Positions 1 through 11,986 of a DNA stretch of 64,000 nucleotides are shown here, piece after piece (position 1 is the first letter of the stretch; each line of letters starts with the position of its first letter). Below the pieces are notes generated by a model. That model searched no databases. It was given only the letters and a program-made list of their open reading frames with translations, and had not been told where the DNA came from. Source of the DNA: Orbilia blumenaviensis. Taxonomy: Eukaryota > Ascomycota > Orbiliomycetes > Orbiliales > Orbiliaceae. Location: assembly GCA_036872755.1 (NCBI GenBank), contig JAVHNS010000002.1, forward strand, positions 2,046,001 through 2,110,000. The letters are read 5' to 3'. Both the position numbers and the translations under genes were made by a program.

Positions 1-1811
1 ACGGTTGCACAAGTTTACTTTGTTTCTTACTTTATTGTATGGATTCTTTATAACTTAGCCTCTAGAAGGGGTATGTATCATGAGGCGAGGGGGCTGGGAA
101 GAAGCGGAAGAGAAGCACATCAGAAGGTGAGGTTGAAAGTAACAAGGGCCTTACGAGGCAGAATTAACCCTTCCTTTGCCGTGCGGTTAGTAATATGGCA
201 ATGGTGTATTGAGCGGCCTCTTAGTAACTCAACTGTGGAGACGTTGTGAACTTTCAGCTGGACAGGGTTCCGAAAGATCGAATGTATTCCAGATCTTGAC
301 CCCATAGCCGCGTGGGAACAGGGTACTGCGACGAACTTCGTCTCTATTTTCTTTTTATCTGGCTTTTTCTTTTTCTTTTTATTTTATTTCTCTGTCTGTC
401 TTCTAGAAATACTCTTTTGGTTCCAAATGCAGTTCTCAATTCGTCAAATGACGTTGTGCCACAGTGGAGATCTTGAGGGTGAGGCCCAGCCACACCAGTG
501 ATGTTGACCATCCGTCGGAAAGCCCAGGACAAGGCAATTTTTCAGGACGGTATGCATGTAAATTATAGACTAATCCGTTGATGGTATCCCGATTTCCCGT
601 CCTTGGGCGCAAAACAAGTGGCTTGATCGCTACACCCCATTCTATCCTCTTTCGGTCGTTTTTCTTTGTTGGGGTGTGTGCCATGATGGACGGGTAAGCT
701 ATCGAGGCGCAGCGAGTTGTAATGAACTACCCTCGCCAAAAATGCTTTGGAGGGGTTTGCTTTGGTCGCTCTTTACAAGTTGCAATTGAGTGCTTTTTTC
801 TTCTCTTTCTTCATTGTTGCTCGCCAGCCGCAGTTTGCCATCTGGAACCCTTTTGCTGCATGATTGGGGTATTCGATTGCCTAGACGAGACTGGTGCAGG
901 CGTCTAGTAAATTAATTTTATGGGTCCGTACTGCATATGTTTGCATAGGGATGGGCATGGCATGGGCAGATGAGGGGGATGAGGGGAGACAGCAGCCGGG
1001 ACCCTGAGAAGCCAGTGCCGCCATGCAGAGGCAGACTGATGCCACTCTGCACTGGATACTACCCATAGAGAGATACATGCATGTATGTACCATGCACGAG
1101 TCAATGTAAGTATCATCTAAGTAGCTACCGAGAGCTTGCTTGGTAGAGTTACCTGAGTAATTTCCTGCTGCACAGTATAGTTAGCATTCATTGGTACTTT
1201 AGGTAGCTCTAGTATTATAGTTTCAGTCAGAGGCGGAGAATTACTTGATATGATTTATTACCGCAAGGGAGGGAAACGAGCGAATGAAGTTAACGAATGG
1301 GCGAGTATTAGACCCGGATCGAATGGGCAGTGCAGCTAGAGCCTATTGTAGGAGCATCAAAGCTCATTGCAGAGAATCGAAAGGGTGGGCCTGCAGGTCA
1401 TAACCTCGATTGAACGGTCTTTCTTACCTGTGGTAGCACATACTAGCCTACCACAGCCAGGGGGGGCTAGATATTTGGGTCATGATTATAGTAATATCAA
1501 TAGTGGGAGGCTAGGAGAAGGAGGACGAGTGAGAGCGTAGAGTACTTGGGGTCTTGGGCAGCCCCTCCTTTTGACAAGCTTTATAATTCTGTATATCGCT
1601 AGCTTGTTCCAGCTGGCCAGTCCTCCCCGACGCCTTTTATTTATATTCCCTCGTCTTCCTTTCCACTTCCCCATTAAAAATCCCTCCCATTCAATAGGAA
1701 AGAAAGAGAGAAAAAGAACCATCACCATCGTCATTGTTATTATCATTACCCGGCAATAGATCACAGCAAGTATAGTTGACGGTAATATCGATCTACCAAG
1801 CAGCATCAGCA
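1..1811. other. Intergenic, no supported gene
   Basis: No reading frame here has recognisable domains or convincing splice structure. Two overlapping minus-strand frames between 344 and 684 (62 and 82 codons) could be pieces of a small gene, but nothing in their sequence supports that. The last 250 bases before 1812 are pyrimidine-rich with TC and CATCAT tracts and probably hold the promoter and 5' leader of the WW-domain gene. Confidence 0.5.
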
Positions 1812-3283
1812 ATGGCGGACGCTTCTACACCTAATACACAACCTCAGGCTCAACAGCCGCAGCAGCCTCAACCAACTAGTGCTTCTCCAGCGCAGGCTGT
1901 CGGTCCTACCCAAGCTCCTCCTCCTCTTCCTGAAGGATGGGTATGTTTTCTACTCTCTCCTTGTGTATATTCTGGCTTCACTTCATTTAATTTGGTTTTT
2001 TTCTTCATTTGAACATATTGCTTACTGGAATTGATTGCCTTCTATGCGTAGATTGCCCAATGGGACCCGAACAACCAGCGTTACTACTTCGTCCAGCCCT
2101 CGACCGGCACCACTCAATGGGAAGTCCCGCAAGGCCCTCCTATCACCAGCTTCAGTGGTAATACCACTGCTACAAGTCCTCAACCCACCGGAACCCCTCA
2201 GCAGCAAACCCCGCAGGCCATCTCGCCAGGCCAGCAGCAGCCAACACAGTATTTTGACCCCAACGCCGTTCCACAGAACCAGTACAATCCACAGCAGTAC
2301 ACTCCACAGCAGCAGGGAACTCCTGTTTACGATCCTAATGCTAATCCACAGCAGTATACCCCTGGTCCTCAGGATCAGACTGCTCGTGCCGGTGGTCTTG
2401 GAGGCGCCTTGAACCTCGCCAGCGGCTTCTTGGGTGGCGGTAAGAAGCAGAGCCATGGATCCGGTGGTGGCGGTGGACTCGGTCAGGTTGCAAATCTTGC
2501 CGGAAGTCTCCTTGGTGGTGGGAAGAACAAGCAGAGTGGTGGACATGGATCCAGCAGTGGTGGCGGTGGTGCTCTCGGACAGGTTGCCAGTCTTGCTGGT
2601 GGTCTCTTGGGAGGGAAGAATAAGCAAAGCGGTGGACATGGAACTCCTTCTGGCCATGGAGGTGCTGGTGGACTCATGGGCATGGCTTCTGGATTCTTAG
2701 GTGGTGGACATGGCAATCAGGCTGCCCAGAGCCAGCAGGCTGGAATTGCACAGCAGTATGGTGGACACCAGGGACAGTCGACCTACCAACCCCAGAATAG
2801 TTCTTATGGTGGCCAAAATCCGGTATGTGCTACTATGGACCTACAAATCCTCGGGAGTCCAGCTATGGGTGCTAATATAACATGACAAAACAGACATATC
2901 AACCGCCAACCGGTCAGAACTACGGTCAGTACGGTGCCGCCCCAAGCCCGCACGGCCAATATTCTGCACCACCCCAGCAGCAATACGGAGGCCCTCCACC
3001 TCAGCAGCAGTATGGTGCGCCTCAACACTACCAGCCTCCAGGCCAACAGCAATATGGTGCTCCACCACAGCAGGGATACCAGGCCCCTGGACAGCAACAA
3101 TACGGTGCTCCATCCCCACACGGTGGACCATCCCCACATGGCGCACCGGCCCCATACACCGGACCACATGGTGGACCGTCGCCGCAATACCAGGCTCCTG
3201 GAGGCTACGCCCCACCGGGACCTGGACCTCAGGGTCAGCAAAACTTTGGAGGCGTCCCTCCTGGAGGATATGGGCCTCATTAA
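1812..3283 (+). CDS. WW-domain protein with Gly/Gln/Pro-rich tail
   Basis: Three exons are predicted: 1812-1940, 2052-2822 and 2894-3283, all joined in phase 0, giving 429 residues. A single WW domain (about residues 37-70) runs from LPEGW across the first intron to TTQWEVP, so both signature tryptophans are present; WW domains bind proline-rich peptides. After it comes a Gln/Pro-rich stretch. Next are three Gly-rich repeats built around GLGQVANLAGSLLGGGKNKQ-like units (LASGFLGGGKK, LAGSLLGGGKN, LAGGLLGGKNK). The C-terminus is rich in QQQYGAP and PHGGPSPHG repeats, as in annexin- or prion-like low-complexity tails. There is no signal peptide or membrane segment. The role is unknown; I infer a cytosolic adaptor or condensate-prone protein. 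It converges on the EMI1-like gene, with 505 bp between stop codons. Confidence 0.85.
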
Positions 3284-3788
3284 ACAAAAGCTTTGTAGTG
3301 TACTGTGGGTAGGATAATGGGTAGAAGTCTTTTTTTTTCCTTTCTTTTCTGTTGGTCGATAGGGATGGTTTCTTTTCTTTACTTAAGCTTCTTAATTGTT
3401 CCTAATGATGGCCACGAGCTTTACGGTTTCCTTTGTTAGATATTTTTTTACTTACTAGCTCAACTTTTTGATACTCTGAAGCTTCTCCTTCGTCGTTTCC
3501 CCGGTTCCTCACCATTGATATCTTTCTTTAGCGGTAATGTATTCAGGTTATACCTATTTACTAAATGTGACTGAGCTGAGCTTGAAAATCGGGTTATATT
3601 GTTCCCTCCTCGGGCTGAGTGACGTTTGTAGGGATACACCGATGTTGACTTTTAAATGTTCTGATGAATAATATGTACAGACTCTAGATTCACAATATTT
3701 ACATAGCTGAGACGACTCCCCGAGCTTTCTCCTAACGCCAATACCTTATATTAATGGTTGATCCATGGTAGAACCCCTCTCTGCCACT
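3284..3788. other. Convergent 3' intergenic region
   Basis: This stretch between two convergent stop codons is T-rich (for example a run of T near 3330) and holds the 3' UTRs of both genes. I see no gene in it. Confidence 0.5.
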
Positions 3789-4388
3789 TTATATTTCTCT
3801 TTCATGCGCCTCTCGCTCCCCGACTTGTCCAAAAGTACCCATAAACTGCCCTTCCAACGGCTCTGTTCTAACCTTCCACACATCCTCTGAACTCGGACCC
3901 TTCTTATACTTCTCCGCCTCCTTCTCCTTATGATACTTGACAATCATTTCCTTCTTCGTATTCGGTCCGTACATCTTTGTTCTCATACAGAACCAAAAAT
4001 CGTCGGATTTCTCCTCACACCGACGATATGTCCCGTATCGATATAAATTTTTGAATTGTCCGCCTAGTGAATAACAGAAGTATAGTTCGTCAAAGGCTTC
4101 ACGGCAGGACATAGTAGTTGGGTAGAGGGTGTCTTGAAAATTCTGGGGTTTGGAGGATTTGCGGGATGGGTCGCTGTCTTCATCGTTACTACTAGTTTGG
4201 AGAGTTTTGAGGAGGGCGGAAAGTTCTTCGTCGGCTAGGTCGTCGCGGGATTTGGGCTTGATGATGCTGTTTGTATCTTGAGATGATTGGGTAGAGGACG
4301 AGGAGGATGAAGCTGCGGCTGCGGCTGCTGCTTCGATTGGAGCTGTTGAGTCCTTTGCGGCAGCTGGTTGGCGAGTCCAGAAGCCCAT
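3789..4388 (-). CDS. EMI1: EMI1-like twin CX9C protein (DUF3128)
   Basis: This is an intronless gene of 199 residues. The N-terminal half is low-complexity (Ala and Ser runs, residues 19-38). The conserved C-terminal half carries two exact CX9C motifs, Cys95/Cys105 and Cys124/Cys134, flanked by aromatic residues (ELYFCYSLGGQF and DDFWFCMRTKMYGP). This is the signature of the DUF3128/Emi1 family. Twin CX9C proteins are usually oxidatively folded by Mia40 in the mitochondrial intermembrane space. Yeast Emi1 is needed for early meiotic induction and respiratory growth; a mitochondrial role here is inferred from the family. It is divergent from the F-box gene, sharing a roughly 500-bp promoter region (4389-4887). 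Confidence 0.85.
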   Translation of the reverse strand: MGFWTRQPAAAKDSTAPIEAAAAAAASSSSSSTQSSQDTNSIIKPKSRDDLADEELSALLKTLQTSSNDEDSDPSRKSSKPQNFQDTLYPTTMSCREAFDELYFCYSLGGQFKNLYRYGTYRRCEEKSDDFWFCMRTKMYGPNTKKEMIVKYHKEKEAEKYKKGPSSEDVWKVRTEPLEGQFMGTFGQVGEREAHEREI

Positions 4389-4887
4389 TGTTACAAAGGT
4401 TTCTGCTATCGCACGGCAGCGGGATATCGATATTCGGTCGGCGTGTGGAGGTCAGTATGTCGGGAATCGAATTTTGATAGTCGATACCTTCAAAGCTTCA
4501 ATCGCTCTGCTCGCTGCGCAGCCAGAAGTCGAGTTTGATATCACTCGGTGATAGAGAACGATATCGGATTTAACTGTATAGCGCCTATGATTGGCTGATT
4601 TATCTCCGGTGCCTGGATTTTCTAGCGGCTTGGCATGCGTTGCGGATCCTTGTTAACCGAAAAAAGATGCGTTGCGGCGCGTCGCAATTGATTGATCTTC
4701 GGTCTAGTCAACCTGCTCTCTCCGGATTTTGGGACGGCAACCTCCCCCATCTTCCTTATCTTTCCCTTCGCCCCTCCGTTGCCTTCACCACCAACCAACC
4801 TCAGAACGTGATATCATACTATCTAGCACCAGCTTACAGCTCCTCGAGCCTTACGCAACACATCATCTATCCACTTAGCCATCCACA

Positions 4888-6741
4888 ATGCCAGCTACGA
4901 GACGTTTCCGTAGCTCGGCCCAGACCAGCAACCCGGCTCCGGCCCCAGCGAAGAGGGCAAGAAAGCCCACCAACATCGACTCCAACTTCAGCACTAAAAC
5001 TTTCGCAACACCTCGGCAGGCAAAATACCCGCCATGGGCCAACCTACCGTACCTCGTCCTCGTCCCGATCCTCAAGTTTGCAGCTACGAACACGCAGAAC
5101 AATTCCCAACCGATTGATCATGCGTGGCTGGCTAACGCAGCTCGCACCTGTAAATCCTTCCTCGGCCCGGCCAACGATCTCCTATACCATACACCCCCTA
5201 TGACTCCCATCTCCCGCCTTCGCAAGTTTTTCGACGTCCTAAAGGCGAACCCAGTCCTTGCGCGGAAAGTCCGCAGGATCGAGTCGCATTCCGGAGAGAT
5301 CTGTGATTCCAAGCTTCTCAAGTTTGGCTTACAGGATATCGTCCAGCTATCCTCTTTTGTGAATGAGGTCTGTGTCTCCTCGGGGCCTTGGAGTCCTGAA
5401 CTCCTTTATGCTTCAGGGAGGAAGCCCGATATGGACCCGAGTGTTCTTACGGCCCTAACGGAACATAATGTCCGGTTGCAGAACTGGACCTGGGATGGTG
5501 AGCTCTGTTGGGCCATTGCAGCTCAGTATGACACCCGTGAGGAGTCATCGAAGAAGATGACAAGGATCCAGAGGGGTTTTGGCTGGCTGCATACCGTCCA
5601 CAAGGATGCCGAGCCTTTCAAGTCGTTGAAGGCTCTCACCATGACGGGGTTCGACACACCGAGACCTCTTGAGCATTATCGCAATGAAGAGGATGAGGCC
5701 GAGGTTGGTGTTCAGATTGCTACCATTGCTGGTTCACTTGGAGATTTGAAGTACCTCAAGGACCTCACCTTGAAGGATTGTACTTTCGTGAACGCGTACT
5801 TCCTCAGTCAACTAGCAGGTGTTCATGAACTTAAGAGACTGGCCCTGGAGGACCTGAAGGGTATTAATACCACCGACCTTCAAAGCTTCCTTCAGATCAG
5901 TGGGAAGCACATTGAGGAGCTTGAGGTCATTCATTGTCCTGGGATATACGCCGGGTTTCTCAGCATTTTGGACACGGCTACACCAAACCTTAAGAGACTT
6001 CTTTATGAGGATGTCCCCGGAATTCTTACGCACCATGAACTCGAGCTTCTTGATATTCCAATGCCAAGATGGCCACCTACCCTTGAGAGTTTGATAATGA
6101 GAGGGTTAGGCAATTGGACTGCAGCTGATTGCGAGAGGGTGTTGGAAGGTATGGCTGATACGTCTCGGAACGGAGGGTTTATGGCGCTGAGGGAGATCGA
6201 TATATGGTGTATTCTTCCTGAGTTGGGCTGGAGAGATCGTGCTGCTAGTAGAAGGAAGTGGGGCGATGAATTTGCGATGTCATTTTTGGATCGTCGTGGA
6301 GATGCGTGGAAGGAATTTGTGGCGAAGAAGAAGAGTGAGGGTCAGAAGATCAAATGGGATCCTAGCGTCACTGTTGGGCTTTGTGAAAGAGTCTTGTTTC
6401 GGTTGGATGATTCGAGACCTACAGGGAATCAGCTCAATGAAGCCGATTTCTTGGATATGTCAGAGAGCCGGCCGGCGAGGAGGAGTCCGAAGAAAACAGC
6501 TGCTCCGAAAAAAGTGTCACCCAAGAAGAAGGGGAAGCAAGCTGTAACCAAGGCGCCGTCGCCAGCGAAGCCGAGCCCCAAGAAACGAAAGAGGGCTTCA
6601 AAGTCACAAAGTTTTGTCGTTGGGTCAAAAAGGCCGAGGTATGATAGTGACGAAGACTCAGACTTTAAGGTCGACAAGTTGGCTTACGAGGATGAAGACG
6701 GGGAAGATTCGAGTTGGTCCGTGGATGAAATGGACAATTAG
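4888..6741 (+). CDS. F-box/LRR-like protein with basic SPKK tail
   Basis: This is a single exon of 617 residues. Residues about 46-100 look like a degenerate F-box (PPWANLPYLVLVPILKF followed by WLANAARTCKSFLGPANDLL). From about 240 to 420 there are leucine-rich repeat-like segments (LKALTMTGFD, LKYLKDLTLKDC, LKRLALEDLKG, HIEELEVIHCPGI). F-box/LRR proteins are substrate adaptors of SCF ubiquitin ligases, and that role is inferred. The C-terminal 90 residues are strongly basic, with repeated SPKK-type motifs (RRSPKKTAAPKK, VSPKKKGK, PSPKKRKR) and then an acidic end, suggesting nuclear location and DNA contact. The ATG at 4888 follows an A at -3 and lies close to the upstream TC-rich leader. 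Confidence 0.75.
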   Translation: MPATRRFRSSAQTSNPAPAPAKRARKPTNIDSNFSTKTFATPRQAKYPPWANLPYLVLVPILKFAATNTQNNSQPIDHAWLANAARTCKSFLGPANDLLYHTPPMTPISRLRKFFDVLKANPVLARKVRRIESHSGEICDSKLLKFGLQDIVQLSSFVNEVCVSSGPWSPELLYASGRKPDMDPSVLTALTEHNVRLQNWTWDGELCWAIAAQYDTREESSKKMTRIQRGFGWLHTVHKDAEPFKSLKALTMTGFDTPRPLEHYRNEEDEAEVGVQIATIAGSLGDLKYLKDLTLKDCTFVNAYFLSQLAGVHELKRLALEDLKGINTTDLQSFLQISGKHIEELEVIHCPGIYAGFLSILDTATPNLKRLLYEDVPGILTHHELELLDIPMPRWPPTLESLIMRGLGNWTAADCERVLEGMADTSRNGGFMALREIDIWCILPELGWRDRAASRRKWGDEFAMSFLDRRGDAWKEFVAKKKSEGQKIKWDPSVTVGLCERVLFRLDDSRPTGNQLNEADFLDMSESRPARRSPKKTAAPKKVSPKKKGKQAVTKAPSPAKPSPKKRKRASKSQSFVVGSKRPRYDSDEDSDFKVDKLAYEDEDGEDSSWSVDEMDN

Positions 6742-7155
6742 CGATAGTACAGTCATCTCACTGAGTGCCTTCTCTCTTTTTTTTTTTTATTTCCGTGCTT
6801 TTTCTCTTTTGATAACGGAATTTGATACCCTGGGCTTACGGCGTTTTATTCTTTTTCTGGTGGTCAGGGTTTGCTTCACATATATACGGGATGCATTGTG
6901 GAACATGGGAGGATATGGTATGGACGGTGTTTGTTTGATATTTCACAGAGGGACGGGGTTATCATAACTGCTACCTATTATTACGGATGATGGACATGGA
7001 CATATTCTGAATAGCATAAATAACGAACTGAAGTACATAGATACATACAAATGACACTAATAATACATTCTCCACTAAACTCCCGGGGGTAAATAGAATT
7101 CGCCAAAGGATCCTTTTATATAGTAGTAGTAGATAGTACAATTGCGCCCTGCTCT

Positions 7156-8201
7156 TTACTCGTCCTGAAACAGGTCTTTTAGGCCGGCTTGTAGTTCTTC
7201 CCAGTCTTTTCCTCCACCACCTCCGATACGGTGCTTGTCAAGCCGCAAAGCCTTCTTCTTGATCTCCCTGCCGACCTTCTGCGCGCTTCTGACGTTGAAT
7301 TTCTGGGCTCTTTTATTCCTGTATTCGGCCCTCAGGACGTTCGGCGAGACATATTCTTTGTTTTCATAGATGATGGGTCCGCCAAAGGAACCTTCTTGGA
7401 TGATGATTGGGGTTAGGACCAGCCTGGGACCGATTTCTAGCAAGCTGATATCTGTCTGCGAGCGTCCAGACTTCTTCGCCTTCTTCTTCTCTTCCTCATC
7501 CTCATCGGCATCCTTCTTCCCTACTTCAGCTTCACAGATCTGATAACACCTAATCCACACTTTTCCATCTGCGACAGTGAAGCTCATAACGTGGTCTACA
7601 AACGGCTTACTCTTCCTCGCCCCCTTGGGCACACCAAAAGCCTGCACCATCAACTCCTTCACCACCTTCAAATACGGCTTCTCTTCAAAATTCTTATCAA
7701 AGCTCAAAATCGGCCTACTACCCTTCAAACAATTCCCTGAGAAATGCAGTTCTTCCATAGTGTGTAGATTCTGAACGTGGAATTTCACGGTGGGGCCGTT
7801 GGGAGGGTTTGACATCCACATGTAAAGGTCCTCGCGTTTACGGGCTTCGAAGAAGAGGATGTTATTGCAATTGTAGAGGTCGGCTAGCTCGTTTAGTTGG
7901 AAGAGTTTGGATTTTGTGTCCAGCTTGGAGTCTTTGCGGCTATGAGGGAGGAGGGAGGTTAGGTCTTGGAGGAGGTGTCGTTGGCTGTTATTTTATGTAG
8001 ATGTATTATTAGCTTTATCTATACAATTTCAAATGATTTATGTGTAGAAGGGAGTAATTACCGATATGTGACACCTCTAGAGGAGAGAATGAGGACTCTT
8101 TGGCGGAATTTCTTGTCGGCGCCCGAGGTGGCATCTGCTGTAGACTCCTCCTTGGATTTTGTGGACCGGGCGTCCGTGACGGATTTTAGAACGGCTGACA
8201 T
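7156..8201 (-). CDS. BRX1: Ribosome biogenesis protein BRX1
   Basis: There are two exons on the minus strand, 8201-8062 and 7984-7156, with a 77-nt intron in phase 2, giving 322 residues. The Brix domain is highly conserved: RVLILSSRGVTYR at the exon junction, QRHLLQDLTSLLPHSRKDSK, LYNCNNILFFEARKREDLYM, then MWMSNPPNGPTVKF and FGVPKGARKSKPFVDHVMSF. These match the Brx1 branch of the Brix family rather than Rpf1, Rpf2, Imp4 or Ssf1. Brx1 acts in the nucleolus in assembly of the 60S subunit (27S pre-rRNA processing). An acidic/lysine linker (KKDADEDEEEKKKAKK) interrupts the domain. It converges on the F-box gene, 414 bp away. Confidence 0.95.
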
Positions 8202-11200
8202 CCTTTTTTATCGTTTTTTATGTTTTTCACTTCCTTGCGACCCGGATTGAGGGGGGTATATAGGTGGGGGGCAATTGAAGGAAGGGTTGTAGATGGTGCG
8301 CAGCCACGAGTGGTGATGGTGGTTTGAAGGTCAAGTTCACTTTTTTTTTTTCTTAAGGTGCTTCGTTCAGAAATTTTGTCGCTTGCGACACGGTTTGGCT
8401 GGGGAGTAGCAGGGATCAGGGGTCGAGAGTTGGCTAGTGCGACACCGCTTATTGTGTTGCTCGTGCGCTGCACCTCAGCTGTGTCCTATCTCAAGATTTG
8501 GTCTGCAGTGGTTCACGAGGCCAGTACAACCTCACATGTAAAATCTAAAAGATAACATTTAGGAATTAGATGGGATACTGTTAAGACTGGAATAATTATC
8601 ATGAAGATGTTTACCTCACCAATCACAGAAACCCAGGCGGCTATATAAGATATATTCTCATAGCGTGGCCTATCGCATCGTGTCAACTTAACTTTCCAGT
8701 GCCTATAAGTATCAAATTGCACGGCGCTCATATGTCCAGCTACGACGTTTCTTTCAAGTTTAACTAATATAATTATCAAATCTACGGCCCCTTCCCCGAT
8801 ATCGCGCTATTAGATGCCTTGGACGGGTATCATGTGCATATACACCGTTTTTATTTTATGAATTTATCACTAATAAAATAAACATGAACCTGAACCTATG
8901 TCAACATTCCGTAGCTTATGTACACTTTGAATCGTGGATGAGTAAATATTCCGATACTTACTCTGGTAGATATAATGTCAGGCATTGTATCTTCTAAACC
9001 ACTATTGTACACCTAAACTCCAGCTCCAACTATAGTAGCCAAAATGTATCAGAACAATATATACTACAAGACCACACGAAACCTATATTACAACTTCACA
9101 AAATATATATATTACAACTTAAGCGAGGCATAAGTGTGTTAATTTTTCATAGTTATGCTCGACCATCAGCTGATCAGCCCACCACTAGCCTGCCCACCCG
9201 TTTATCAGAGGCTGGAGAAAAACCAGACAGCCAAACAGCCAAACAGCTAAGTAATAAAAGTTAAGAAGCTTCTTTTCTACTAATAAATATAACTATAACT
9301 ACCTAAATAATAATATACACATATTAAAAAACCAAGCATATAAAATAATTGTGAATTAATATGCTAACTATCTAGCTATCTGACTGTCTAGCTGTCTTGA
9401 CTGTCTGGCTGCCTGGCTTTTCTCCAGCCTCTAATAAACAGGCGGGCATGCTAGTGACGGGCTGATGGTCGGGCATAATTATGAAAAATTAACACACTTA
9501 TGCTTTGCTTAAGTTGTAATATATATATAAGGTATCTTACAATATTTATATTATATATTGTTTTGACACATTTTGGCCGCCACATCCGACTTTAATGTTG
9601 TCGGTGTATAATATCACCCCAGAGAGTTTTGTTTTTTTGGCACCGGCCTACTGTTCATCTATCTATATGTAACATAAAAAAGGCTTACCAAGCCTAGCTA
9701 GCCTCAGTTACGTCATCTTAAGGTTGAAAGCTGGGATATCTTCAAATGTGTATTGCTAATTAAATTACTTGCAACTGCAGGGTTGTCGTAAACGAGAATA
9801 TCAATCCTTATTCGATGATCAAGTTAATGATCTCGTAAATATTTCATAGTTTCAATAAGTCTAAGTAATAAAGGCTGTTATAACCCCATACAAGCAGGTA
9901 GTGGTTGCATTGCAGAGCTATCGTTTTCTGACGGCTGTGGTGATACCGACACCCTGTGGATCATGCGTTCGGTGAATCTTATAAAAATATTCCTATTTAC
10001 AAGCGCGAGTTCGAAGATGGAAAAGTTAATCTGGGCGATCAAGACGATTTACTTACATCGAAACGACCGTTGAAAGTATGCATACTCTGAATTCCGATAT
10101 GTATGAAGTTTGAATCTATTCGGCTAAATGCATATGGAATGTAGGTTTAAACCCGGGTTTTTGCAGCTCGAGAACTAGAATTCGAAGTTTTTGATTGTTG
10201 AATAAGGTAATGACCTGACAGCTGGGAGCTGGCTTGGGGTGTTGTGTGCAACAGTGCTCCTTTGTCCCCTTCGTTTGTTTGTTTGATAGCCGGGGAACCA
10301 GGGAGTTAAGTTGCTAGCTTTGAACGGTAGCGAGAAGTCTAATTTTTCGTTTCGATTGCTCTATCTGGAACGTGCGGGGGGCTTTGTGGTTCCTTGATAC
10401 AATAGGTGATGTTATATACACGATGGTATGGTATTCTGCCTGGTAGCTCAAATTCAAATTCGAATGGCCATTACCAAGTTTAATCAAATTAAAATTATTT
10501 GCGCCCAACGCGGTCGGGCCAGACGCATTTGCAATTATAGTACTGCACGGGTTATACCGTTGCAAGTTAGTACAGGTACCTCAGCTCGTGCAGGCCTAGT
10601 TAAATTGGTCTTCAAGCTATAATCGATATCGCGATACAATCTTGGTTCGAGTGCTTTCGCAGTATGTTGAAGCTAAAACAATGAGCATCCTTTGCACACA
10701 AAGACCCCGTAGACAGTTAGGCGGCCATGTGGTGCTACCGACACACACTATTTGTCTTGATTGAATTCCTCCAACTCGGTTGCACTTGGACATACTTATA
10801 TCATTTGTTTCCAGGAGCATGCGCTATCGACTTGCTACCCATTCGGGTGCTAGACTGATCTTGCCCCTTTGCACCTGTCCAGAATCGTACCTCTTACCAA
10901 ATGCGTCCTACCGACGGGTTTCACGGACTCAATTTTGCCATTCGATCGCCACGTTATATTTGACGTGCTTTTTTTGTATTTGTGTCGCATTATCCCGACT
11001 AATGGAAATTTCGGTGAGACGTTATGTCCGGCTTCAGGCACGAGGTATGGCCTAGTCAGACGAAACAAATATCTCTAGTCTTTGAGACCATTCCCACTTT
11101 GGGGTAATCCAGAATTCCATCACATTCCAGGCTCCTAGGCCTTCGAATTTGGTCACTCTCTTTTCCCCGCCGGAGGGGATTTGGAGGTCTTAGGATCGGC

Positions 11201-11986
11201 TTCCAGCAATCTTCGTTTCGCCTTCGCAAGCTGGCCAAGTGCGACGCCTGATATCCACATTTTGAAAGAATGTGGTCGATCGGGTTCAGCCGTCACCTGA
11301 ACTTATAGTGCTAGAGTGGTCGACTCGGAGTGATTGTCGCCTCTCGATTGGTGTTACAGAGGGCGGCCGTAGCGTGCGCTTCCACCTCTTTGCGGAGACA
11401 TAACCGGGTTCAGACCGCCCCACCGGGACGCACGCTCGGTCCCCTACTAATGCCCTCATGGCCAATTCGGATTCGGATTCTTACGCTGGGAGATCAGTGC
11501 CCACTTTCTAATCAAGATGTGGGAAAGATAAAAACCAGAATTTTAGTGTGCGCTTTTTATGGATACAAAACCTGATATGTTTCCTTTGATAATGGGGGGA
11601 TTGATTAGAGTGGGTTGTGTATTTTTTGCTCCTCATTTCTTCCTCGCTGCCGTGGTTCTTTGAAGGTCTTATCAACATCCTACGACTTTTCTAGATACCT
11701 CAACATTCCTACTAAATTCGGAACCGACGTTGCGACTACTGAACAATGTGCTAGAAAAAGATTCATAGTGGAGAACGGGGCAGATGGATAGATTATTCGG
11801 GAACCTAACTTTAGAAATATTGTTTCATTGACCTCTCGATCGATCTATATGGTCTCGTAAACCAGCCTCGGCGAAGTGGCCCGGGGATATATCATATCTG
11901 GGTTTGTCAGATATACAAAGGAAACCTATATCGACTTATATCATCACTAAGCTTCACCCTCGCTCTTTGTAGCTCAAGCCTTCAAG
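8202..11986. other. Gene-poor AT-rich region
   Basis: About 3.8 kb without a supportable gene. It contains the inverted-repeat element at 9103-9528, a perfect 12-bp palindrome (AAACCCGGGTTT) at 10149-10160, and many AT-rich stretches between 8560 and 9900. Short frames between 10300 and 11600 lack domains and look random. The last 150 bases before 11987 are probably the promoter of the membrane-protein gene. Confidence 0.6.
9103..9528. mobile_element. MITE-like element with long inverted repeats
   Basis: The left arm (about 9103-9257) and the reverse complement of the right arm (about 9372-9528) align over roughly 150 bp. Both begin with an AT dinucleotide run plus ATTACAACTTAAGC. They continue through GTGTTAATTTTTCATA, GACCATCAGC and AGAGGCTGGAGAAAA. 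The arms differ by scattered substitutions and a small insertion near 9170 in the left arm. The central 115 bp is AT-rich and has no coding capacity. This is the structure of a non-autonomous DNA transposon; the superfamily cannot be named. The outer motif ATATTACAACTT recurs just outside the left end (9085-9096). The ends sit in AT repeats, so a target duplication cannot be read clearly. Confidence 0.75.
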
